Source: Clostridia bacterium (GTDB taxonomy: Bacteria > Bacillota > Clostridia > Oscillospirales > Acutalibacteraceae). From it: 40,219 nt of DNA. Position numbers and translations under genes: made by a program. The notes under the pieces are model-generated. The model searched no databases. It was not told the origin of the DNA and worked only from the letters and a program-made list of their open reading frames with translations. The stretch spans positions 1-40,219 of the forward strand of contig JAFQKN010000049.1 in assembly GCA_017396895.1 (NCBI GenBank), in the 5' to 3' direction. Shown one piece after another: positions 14,971 to 22,080 of this stretch (position 1 is the first letter of the stretch; every line of letters begins with the position of its first letter).

Positions 14971-14999
14971 TTGACAAATTTTCATCGAAAGGCTATACT
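14971..14999 (+). promoter_or_regulatory. Sigma-A promoter of the 569-residue secreted protein gene
   Basis: TTGACA (14971-14976) and TATACT (14994-14999), 17-base spacer, directly after the lysA terminator and about 60 bases before the ATG at 15061. Confidence 0.85.
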
Positions 15000-15060
15000 G
15001 TTCCTGTGATATGCCTTATATATATTAAGGAATCAAAAAATATTGAAAGGTTTGTGTTTT

Positions 15061-16770
15061 ATGAAAAAGTTTCTCTGTGTACTTCTTTCTGTCCTGATGA
15101 TGGCCTCCACACTGTCCGTCGTCGCATTTGCGGCAGAAGAAAATGAAGACCGTTATGTTGTTGACGATCTTCTTCTTGAATCCGTATTGGATGAAGAAAG
15201 TTACTATCACCTTGAGTACACCCGTGCCAACCAGTATTTTGACAGTGCACGTCTTGCTTACAGAGTGTTCGATTTTACCGGCAAAGGTATCTATAAGAAC
15301 ATAACGGGTGAAGCTGAAGTGCAGGTTGCAACCGCAACACTTCTTGCTCTTGTTGAGCAGGTTGACCTTGAATATGAAGATGAGATCTTTCTTAAGATCC
15401 TTGATATTCTCGGTACTGCACAGGATGTTGCTGACATTGTGGAAAAAGTCAATGATGTAATCAAACTTTTAGACTTTGTTGAAACCGAAGAATGGAACAC
15501 CACATGGCAGGTTATTGCAGAACTGCAGAAATATCTGCAGTACGGCGATGAAATGTACAGACAGTATGTTGATTCCGTTGCAAAGATCCTGACCTGTAAA
15601 GCAGGCGGCGAATACTATAAAGAACTGCTTGAACACGTTGCTGCAAAGAGCAGAAGCCCCTATGTCAAACTTGCTGCTGCCGATCTTGCTTCCAGAATTA
15701 CCGGCTCCATCGACAGAGCGTTTGCCGATGTTGCTCTTATGGTTGTCAATGACGTAGCCGAAACCGCTGTCAACACTTTCATTGATGAGATCGTGAACGT
15801 CAACACCGTTACCAAGATCCTCAAGAAAGTCTATGACATCGTCGGTGATATCGCACAGTTCATCTTCAATACCGAAGACCAGTATCAGTACATGGTAGCT
15901 CTTGCCACCATCGTTTCCATTGAAGATATCATGCCCAATTACGTTCGCGACAAGATCGACAACACCGGTTATGAATCCGGCGAATTTGCTTTCACTTCTC
16001 TTCTGAAACTGCGTACCTCCGGTGAAACCATGCTCAACAACCTCGAAACGGTTAAGAGAGATGCCATCGCAGGCTCCATCTTCAACGGTTATCATACTCC
16101 CGAAATCATTGAAAGAACCGCTACGCAGGTTGCAAAACTTGAAGTTCTTGCAGACATTTTGAGCGAAGAATACAAGTATGACGTTGTTTCCATTCTTGCC
16201 ACTTCCGCACCCGTAACGGTTACCGTTTACAATGAAACGGCTGACATTCTCGGCTCGATCAGCAACACCAATGAAGACTATATCTACGGTGCAAACGGTT
16301 GCTTTGCTTCCGTTTACGATGATAACTTCGGCGGCTATATCAAGGTTGCTTTCATCTTCGGTGAAAACTGCAACACTGCAGTATTCAGAACCTCTGATGC
16401 TTGCTACATGAACCTTGCTTATGAAACCTTCACAAAGGGTGGTTTCTATGATGTATTCCACTATCAGAACAAGTATCTGAATGCGGACAGATTCATCAGA
16501 GCCGACCTCAAGAAGTGGGATGCAGCTCCCTCCTATGTCATTGTTGACAATGCACAGGGCAAATCTTACGACAGAGTTATGCTTACTGATTATGATTCCG
16601 AAAACGAAGGCATGATCTATGAAAACGATGTTGACACCGGTCACGTTGAACAGGAAAAGCCCAACAATCAGGGTGTCATCAACGGCGATGGTCTGTGGGC
16701 AGTTATCGTTAACTTCTTCAACGATCTCTTCCAGCAGATCAAAGACTTCTTCAACAATCTTTTCAAATAA
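15061..16770 (+). CDS. Large secreted protein of unknown function with amphipathic FF-rich C-terminus
   Basis: A 569-residue protein with a clear signal peptide (MKKFLCVLLSVLMMASTLSV, cleavage near AFAAE). The mature part begins acidic, then is mainly helical to about residue 390, with repeated Val/Asp/Ile-rich helices and no motif I recognise. About 390-530 looks more beta-rich. It ends in an Asn/Gly linker and the amphipathic Trp/Phe-rich tail WAVIVNFFNDLFQQIKDFFN plus NLFK. Similar FF-rich tails occur, from memory, at the end of many clostridial secreted proteins and may associate with the membrane or cell wall. Codon use is strongly biased (CTT for Leu, AAC, AAG/ATC), resembling the HU gene, which suggests high expression. 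The start is the ATG at 15061 (GAAAGG upstream), not the in-frame TTG at 15043. Single-gene unit with own promoter and terminator. Confidence 0.85.
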   Translation: MKKFLCVLLSVLMMASTLSVVAFAAEENEDRYVVDDLLLESVLDEESYYHLEYTRANQYFDSARLAYRVFDFTGKGIYKNITGEAEVQVATATLLALVEQVDLEYEDEIFLKILDILGTAQDVADIVEKVNDVIKLLDFVETEEWNTTWQVIAELQKYLQYGDEMYRQYVDSVAKILTCKAGGEYYKELLEHVAAKSRSPYVKLAAADLASRITGSIDRAFADVALMVVNDVAETAVNTFIDEIVNVNTVTKILKKVYDIVGDIAQFIFNTEDQYQYMVALATIVSIEDIMPNYVRDKIDNTGYESGEFAFTSLLKLRTSGETMLNNLETVKRDAIAGSIFNGYHTPEIIERTATQVAKLEVLADILSEEYKYDVVSILATSAPVTVTVYNETADILGSISNTNEDYIYGANGCFASVYDDNFGGYIKVAFIFGENCNTAVFRTSDACYMNLAYETFTKGGFYDVFHYQNKYLNADRFIRADLKKWDAAPSYVIVDNAQGKSYDRVMLTDYDSENEGMIYENDVDTGHVEQEKPNNQGVINGDGLWAVIVNFFNDLFQQIKDFFNNLFK

Positions 16771-16785
16771 GAAGTAAATCCGTTT

Positions 16786-16812
16786 GCGGCAGCTTCGGCT
16801 GCCGCTTTTTTT
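16786..16812 (+). terminator. Intrinsic terminator of the 569-residue protein gene
   Basis: GCGGCAGC (16786-16793), TTCG tetraloop, GCTGCCGC (16798-16805), then seven T. The dispersed repeat copy begins at the very next base. Confidence 0.95.
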
Positions 16813-16941
16813 GCTTTACAGGAAATTCCTCCTGCAAAGCAAAAAAGATTTTATGTCCCGCCGAACGGGAAATGGGATTTCCCTTAGGCGTGCGACGAAT
16901 CGAAAACGGTCGCCGTAGGCATACGGCGAAGCCGTTTTCTT
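16813..16941. repeat. Dispersed palindromic repeat, family A, copy 1 (129 bp)
   Basis: This 129-bp stretch recurs at 32480-32608 with, as far as I can align by eye, a single base difference. It folds into consecutive hairpins: GCTTT-CAGGA with TCCTG-AAAGC, CCCG with CGGG, GGGAAA with TTTCCC, and a long one GAAAACGG-CGCCG with CGGCG-CCGTTTTC at the 3' end. It starts directly at the T-tract of the preceding terminator. Short frames inside it are not genes. Confidence 0.88.
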
Positions 16942-17067
16942 GCTTTATTGGAAAAACCTATAAAGCAAAAAAGAGTTTATGCCACACCGAACGGATAATG
17001 GGATTTTCCTTGGGCGAGGGCTGAATCGAAAACGGTCGCCGCAGGCGTGCGACGAAGCCATATTCTT
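16942..17067. repeat. Dispersed repeat, family A, degenerate tandem copy 2
   Basis: A second, diverged unit follows copy 1 without a gap, beginning GCTTTATTGG (compare GCTTTACAGG) and ending in ATTCTT. It keeps the GAATCGAAAACGGTCGCCG core. A third, very partial unit may start at 17068 (GTTATATAGG to CATATAAC at about 17112, again a hairpin). From 17113 to 17418 the intergenic region is AT-rich with no gene or recognised element. Confidence 0.75.
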
Positions 17068-17418
17068 GTTATATAGGAAAATGCTCCCGATTGTGGGCCG
17101 TTTGCATATAACAAAACACACCTTTTCACCCCCAAGATTTGGGAATGGAGGGGGAGATGGACACCTTTTTTATTGTTGAGAAAAACGGACAGAAAGCGAG
17201 GCTTGCTTTTGATCGCATCTCCCGCCGTAAATGCGAAAAACTACAGGTAAAATCAAGAAAAAATTATTTTTTTCTCTTTTATGCAAAAATGAATGCATAA
17301 AAATGGAAAATGTTGTTGCGAGAAATGACAAATAGTGTAAAAAATGGAAAATAGTGTTATAAATTAAGATAATATATAGTTGAATGTCTAAAATTTATGG
17401 TGACACAATATCATAAAT

Positions 17419-17447
17419 TTGACAAAAGCAAAAATGTATGCTATAAT
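17419..17447 (+). promoter_or_regulatory. Sigma-A promoter of the dockerin-lysozyme gene
   Basis: TTGACA (17419-17424) and TATAAT (17442-17447) with a 17-base spacer. The predicted start near 17454 leaves a leader of about 158 bases. Confidence 0.88.
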
Positions 17448-17453
17448 GCACCT

Positions 17454-17611
17454 GCTTTCCGTTGTAAAAGATACGACAGCAGGAAACGGCAATTCGTGCT
17501 GTCTTAATATATAGATACAATGTAACCCATAATTATTGCGTACCGAAAACGGACAGGTTATCTGACCGAAAAGCGGATTTGAAGTATCGGTACCGATTAC
17601 GGAGGGAAAGA
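17454..17611 (+). other. Structured 5' leader of the dockerin-lysozyme gene
   Basis: The leader contains several inverted repeats: GACAGCA with TGCTGTC (about 17474-17503), CCG-AAAA-CGG, CAG-GTTAT-CTG, and the palindrome ATCGGTACCGAT (about 17585-17596) just before GGAGGG. The last could also pair with the upstream TACCGA and so reach the ribosome binding site. I do not recognise a known riboswitch class. Confidence 0.4.
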
Positions 17612-19813
17612 ATGAAAAAGACAGTACGAAAGTGTGTCTGTATTATTTTGTCCTTGCTTTTGCTTTTGTTCACAGCACTCCCCGCAACATCTTCTTACAT
17701 ACAGGCGCAAGGTTTAACAACTGCCGAAATGGCTGCAAACGAAAAGATCATTTATGATTACTGTTCACAGGTGCTGGGATTGAATACAGCAGCCTGCGTG
17801 GCCATTCTCGCAAATGTTGAAAACGAATGTCATTTCGATCCGAACAACTGGGGCGATAACGGCAATGCTTACGGCATTTTTCAGTGGAACTATCGCCGTG
17901 CAAACTTATTCAACTGGTGTTCGGCAAACAATCTCAATGTTGCAGATATTAACGCACAGCTCGGTTTTTTCCGTCATGAGTTGACCGCGAAGGATGCATA
18001 TTCCGGAAACGGTTACTACAACAGTGTGTACACCTATCTGAAGCAGGTTCCCAATACGGCACAGGGGGCGTATGATGCGGCAGATTATTTTGCCGCCAAT
18101 TACGAGCAGTGTGTCGAGTCACAGTATACGCCTCGTGCAAAACTGGCACGCGATTCCTATTGGCCGAAATACAGCCGCATTGTGGATCCCACCGTGACGA
18201 ACCCTTTGCCGAATGCCAAACTGAATGCTGCGGCTCCCGGCAATCTGTCATGGAATGCGGTTCCCAATGCAAAGGCTTACCGCTACACCATCCGCCGCTT
18301 GAATGAGTCGGGATCGGTTGCTGCAACGGTGGTCAACAATGCACTTGTTTCCGCCTCTGTTCTGAGTGTATCTTTGCTCAAGAGTTCCAATGCGAACATG
18401 ACCGAAGCACTGCGCTCCAACAGTAAATACGATGTCAAAGTGGTCGCCTATTCCGATACCAACGGAACCAAGGCTCTCGGACAAGGTGTGTCGCTGGTAT
18501 TCTATACGATCACCAGCCGTGTCGTTACCCCCAATTTGACGAACCCTGCAATTACCCCCACTGCATATACTTCCCATTATGCGGGCACGTACGGCGGTAA
18601 TGTTGCCGCCAACGGCGATTTCAATATCACGTGGGCATCCACGGGTACATCCTACACATACAATGTTCGTATTTTGACACAGGCACCCGTTCCCGCTTCC
18701 GCCAACGAAAGCGGCTCGGATCTGTATTCGGCAGATCAGACAACTACGGCGCGTTCGCTGTCGCTGTCGGCTGACACCCTTTCAAAATATCCCGGCAAAT
18801 GGATCCGCGTGAAGATCACGGCGCATATCAGCGGTCAGGAATCTTCAAAACCTGTTTATTATTATTTTGAACGTGACGTCGAGATCAAAGGCCATACGGT
18901 TTCTTTTGATGCCACCGGCGGTTCGCTTGATTCTTACTCCAAGTTTATTCTGGAGGATGAAACCGTAACAATGCCGACCGCAAAAGCCACCCCCTGCTAT
19001 GTTTATTATGTTGCAAACGGCGGACGCTGTATGCCTGAACAGCAGAGTTTTAACCCTGTAAACGTCGGTTGGACAACCACACCTTACGGCACGCAGGTGA
19101 AGTATGCGACAGGTGCAAAGATCGCATTCACCACCAACACAAAGTTGTATGCCGTGTGGAAAACAAGCGTTAAACTCAGTACGGTCACTCCCATTCGCAG
19201 CGGTTATACGTTTGAAGGGTGGCGATATCAGACGGCGACCGGAACGGAACTTTTACCGCCCGGCAAGCAGATCACATTGCAAGACGTGAGCGATATTACC
19301 GTAACTGCGGAATGGAAAAGAAACTATAACGAGCCGACTCTTGAAAGCATTCGCCTTTCTGCAATGCCCGATCGGCAGTTTTACAAGATCAATGAAAAAG
19401 TAGACCTAAACGGATTGCAACTGACAGCAACGTATTCCGACGGTTCAAGTGCAATCATTACACAGGGGCTTATCATCTCTACTCCTGTGCTGACTACGAC
19501 CGGTTCATACGTTGTAACGGTGGATTGCGAAGGGCATAAGGTATCTTTCGATGTGTATGTGTTCAATAAAACGACCGATATTATTATCCGTGTCGGCGAC
19601 GTGAATTTCGATGAGGAAATTACCGTCAGTGATGCGCGCCATTTGTTGCGATTGAGTGTCGGTCTGGAACACAGCAATTTTGTAGTCGATCAGATCGGTG
19701 ATGTGAACGGCGATAAAGAAATTACGGTAGCAGATGCGCGTCTTGTATTGCGTGCAAGTGTCGGTCTTGAAAACTATAAAAAATGGCCTACACATGAATT
19801 GAGATTCCAATAA
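17612..19813 (+). CDS. Secreted phage-tail-lysozyme-like protein with Ig-like domains and a C-terminal type I dockerin
   Basis: A 733-residue modular exported protein. Residues 1-33 are the signal peptide. About 38-170 resembles the phage-tail lysozyme family (NVENECHFDPNNWGDNGNAY, then YGIFQW and a QLGFF block), with Glu in NVENEC as the likely catalytic acid; it should cut peptidoglycan. About 180-425 holds two fibronectin III or Ig-like modules. About 430-580 has InlB/Listeria-Bacteroides-type repeats (VSFDATGG, GYTFEGW, ITVTAEWKRN). About 585-655 is a bacterial Ig-like module. Residues 662-722 form a dockerin: two calcium-loop repeats, GDVNFDEEITVSDARHLLRL and GDVNGDKEITVADARLVLRA. Dockerins bind cohesins, so the enzyme is probably docked on a scaffold or cell surface; no cohesin is in the window. 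The start is the ATG at 17612 after GGAGGG. Own promoter and terminator. Confidence 0.88.
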   Translation: MKKTVRKCVCIILSLLLLLFTALPATSSYIQAQGLTTAEMAANEKIIYDYCSQVLGLNTAACVAILANVENECHFDPNNWGDNGNAYGIFQWNYRRANLFNWCSANNLNVADINAQLGFFRHELTAKDAYSGNGYYNSVYTYLKQVPNTAQGAYDAADYFAANYEQCVESQYTPRAKLARDSYWPKYSRIVDPTVTNPLPNAKLNAAAPGNLSWNAVPNAKAYRYTIRRLNESGSVAATVVNNALVSASVLSVSLLKSSNANMTEALRSNSKYDVKVVAYSDTNGTKALGQGVSLVFYTITSRVVTPNLTNPAITPTAYTSHYAGTYGGNVAANGDFNITWASTGTSYTYNVRILTQAPVPASANESGSDLYSADQTTTARSLSLSADTLSKYPGKWIRVKITAHISGQESSKPVYYYFERDVEIKGHTVSFDATGGSLDSYSKFILEDETVTMPTAKATPCYVYYVANGGRCMPEQQSFNPVNVGWTTTPYGTQVKYATGAKIAFTTNTKLYAVWKTSVKLSTVTPIRSGYTFEGWRYQTATGTELLPPGKQITLQDVSDITVTAEWKRNYNEPTLESIRLSAMPDRQFYKINEKVDLNGLQLTATYSDGSSAIITQGLIISTPVLTTTGSYVVTVDCEGHKVSFDVYVFNKTTDIIIRVGDVNFDEEITVSDARHLLRLSVGLEHSNFVVDQIGDVNGDKEITVADARLVLRASVGLENYKKWPTHELRFQ

Positions 19814-19823
19814 ATTGCATAAG

Positions 19824-19880
19824 AAAAATAACAGGTATTTTAAGCGATATTTCAATCGGAAATGCCTGTTATTTTTATTT
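19824..19880. terminator. Intrinsic terminator after the dockerin-lysozyme gene
   Basis: A 17-bp AT-rich stem around AACAGG/CCTGTT (arms 19824-19840 and 19860-19876) ends in TTTTTATTTT. The opposite strand also ends in T-rich sequence. Confidence 0.85.
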
Positions 19881-19953
19881 TGCTTTTTTGGTTTGCGTTA
19901 AATGCAACAGACTCTTTTTTTTAATACTGAATATGAAAACTGCATATAAATGC

Positions 19954-19982
19954 TTGCAATATGTAGTCAGAAATGATAAAAT
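19954..19982 (+). promoter_or_regulatory. Probable sigma-A promoter of the recJ operon
   Basis: TTGCAA (19954-19959) and TAAAAT (19977-19982), 17-base spacer. An overlapping TATAAT at 19982-19987 is better in sequence but would be 22 bases from this -35. Confidence 0.55.
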
Positions 19983-20023
19983 ATAATAATCGAATCGAAT
20001 TATGAATTTCAGGAGTGTGCGCT

Positions 20024-22057
20024 GTGAGCCGTAAAAAATGGAATGTAGCTGAATACGATAAGCAATTGGCGGCTGAATTGGCGGCGCAATGCGAAGTCAA
20101 TGAATTTGCAGCTCTTGTTCTGAATGCAAGGGGAATGCAAACGCCCGAAGAAATAACGGCATTTATTGATACACACGCACAACTGAGCGATCCGTGGTTG
20201 CTAAAGGATATGGACAAAGCCGTAGCAAGGATCCGTCGTGCAATTGAAAATGATGAAAAAATAACCGTATTCGGAGACTATGATGCAGACGGTGTCACAG
20301 CAACCGCATTGCTTTATTCTTATCTTGAAATGATCGGTGCTGATGTCAGTGCCTATATACCGTCGCGAATGACCGAAGGATACGGTCTGTCGGAAACGGT
20401 CTGTGAGCGCATTGTGCAATCGGGTACCACGCTGATCGTTACCGTGGATAACGGCATCGGTGCCGTTGAAGAAGCAAAATACCTGAAAGCCTGCGGAGTG
20501 GATCTGGTTGTGACCGATCACCACAGAGCCGGTTGCGTGATCCCTGATTGTTGTGCCGTGGTGGATCCTTACCGCGAGGATGATGAAAGCCCGTTCAAAG
20601 GGTTGGCAGGTGTCGGTGTTGCGCTCAAACTGGCGGCAGCTATGGAAGACGGTGACTATGAGGCTTTGTTGGATGACTATGCCGATATCGTTGCCATCGG
20701 TACGGTTGCGGATATCGTACCGCTTGTTTGCGAAAACCGAATGATCGTTCTGGCGGGCTTATCTGCCATCAACAACGGCAGTCGCATCGGAATTGAAGCA
20801 TTGCGCAAAGTTGCAGGCCATGTTGAAAAGGAAATGAACAGCATCGGCATCGCCTATACCTTGGCACCGCGCATCAATGCCGCGGGCCGCATGGGAAATG
20901 CATGGCAGGCATTGCAACTTTTGCTTACGGAAGATGAAGCGGAAGCCGCGCAACTTGCAAAAGAAATAGATGCCGCCAATGTGGAACGGCAAGATACGGA
21001 AAGTGCTATTTTTGCACAGGTGGAAGCATATTTGGATCTGCACCCCGAACAGCGCAACGACTGTGTTTTGGTCGTGGACGGTAAAGACTGGCATTCGGGT
21101 GTGATCGGTATTGTAGCCTCCCGTCTTGTAGAGCGTTACGGCAGACCTGCCATTGTCATTTCTCATGAAGCGGAAGGACCTGCAAAGGGTTCGGGCAGAA
21201 GCATTGACGGATTTTCTCTGTATGAGGCACTCAAGGAGACAGAGGATCTTCTTGTGCAGTACGGAGGTCATACTCTCGCGGCGGGATTTTCAATTCTGCC
21301 TGAGAATATCGAATCGTTCCGTCAAAAAATCAATGCCTATGCCGCAACCTTGCCTGACTTTTTTCCGTCCGTTACCATTGATTGCCGCTTGAACCCCGCG
21401 CATATCAGTGTACACATATTGGATGCTCTGCAGGATCTGGAGCCGTTCGGAGCCGGAAATCCTGCACCGATGTTCGGTTTGTTCGGAATGCGCATCGAGA
21501 ATTTGAAAGGCATGGGCAATAACCGTCATCTGCGAGTGATGCTTTCGCGAAACACTGCGCACATCACAGCTGTGCGTTTCGGTATTTCTCCGGAAGAATT
21601 TCCTTATCAGGTCGGAGATCTTGTGGATCTTGCCGTGCGCATTGACAAAAATATATATATGGGCGAAACGCGTATCAGTATTCAGATCCGAGATATCCGA
21701 CCTGCGGGAATTGACGACAGTGCCGTATTTTCTTCGCTTGCATTGTATCGCCGTGTTTGCCGCAAAGAAGAATTGACACAGGAACAACGCGCACTGGCTT
21801 GTCCGGACAGAGAACTGATTACGAAAGTGTATAAATATATCCGCACCCACGGCATTTGGAAACATGATGCGGAAGTGTTCAGCATCCGTTTGCAGGAACC
21901 CCCCGAACGGGTGTGCGCGATCTCAGTTGCCCTGGATGCACTCTCGCAAGCCGGCATTCTGCAGGAGCAGGACGGCATTTATGTCTGCAATCCGACGTCT
22001 GCAAAAGCAGATCTGACCAAAACCGAAATACTCAGCCGACTCGGTTATACCGAATAA
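20024..22057 (+). CDS. recJ: Single-stranded-DNA-specific exonuclease RecJ
   Basis: A 677-residue 5'-3' single-strand exonuclease of the DHH family, used in recombination and mismatch or base-excision repair. Motif I DYDADG is at 85-90, VDNGIG at 141-146, DHH at 165-167, and GLAGVGVALK and GRMG in the DHH core; DHHA1 (GSGRSIDGFSLYEAL and GGH) and an OB-fold region follow. Length and motif set are complete. The GTG at 20024 is chosen because AGGAG at 20011-20015 sits 8 bases upstream; a GTG at 20015 overlaps that site. First gene of the long run recJ-rel-dtd-MBL-hemZ. Confidence 0.95.
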   Translation: MSRKKWNVAEYDKQLAAELAAQCEVNEFAALVLNARGMQTPEEITAFIDTHAQLSDPWLLKDMDKAVARIRRAIENDEKITVFGDYDADGVTATALLYSYLEMIGADVSAYIPSRMTEGYGLSETVCERIVQSGTTLIVTVDNGIGAVEEAKYLKACGVDLVVTDHHRAGCVIPDCCAVVDPYREDDESPFKGLAGVGVALKLAAAMEDGDYEALLDDYADIVAIGTVADIVPLVCENRMIVLAGLSAINNGSRIGIEALRKVAGHVEKEMNSIGIAYTLAPRINAAGRMGNAWQALQLLLTEDEAEAAQLAKEIDAANVERQDTESAIFAQVEAYLDLHPEQRNDCVLVVDGKDWHSGVIGIVASRLVERYGRPAIVISHEAEGPAKGSGRSIDGFSLYEALKETEDLLVQYGGHTLAAGFSILPENIESFRQKINAYAATLPDFFPSVTIDCRLNPAHISVHILDALQDLEPFGAGNPAPMFGLFGMRIENLKGMGNNRHLRVMLSRNTAHITAVRFGISPEEFPYQVGDLVDLAVRIDKNIYMGETRISIQIRDIRPAGIDDSAVFSSLALYRRVCRKEELTQEQRALACPDRELITKVYKYIRTHGIWKHDAEVFSIRLQEPPERVCAISVALDALSQAGILQEQDGIYVCNPTSAKADLTKTEILSRLGYTE

Positions 22058-22080
22058 AACAGAAGAAGGAGAGCGTTTGC

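Noticed and set aside
13360..14985. 541-residue minus-strand frame opposite lysA
   Set aside because: It is the antisense shadow of dapB-lysA, with amino-acid composition typical of such shadows and no ribosome binding site.
16979..17179. 66-residue frame in the intergenic repeat
   Set aside because: It is a translation of repeat family A and its edge, with no ribosome binding site; similar frames arise at 32437-32646 from the third copy.
17113..17418. AT-rich stretch upstream of the dockerin gene as a possible small gene or RNA
   Set aside because: No frame with a ribosome binding site and no stable conserved fold was seen; only short similar ATAGTGT-containing runs.
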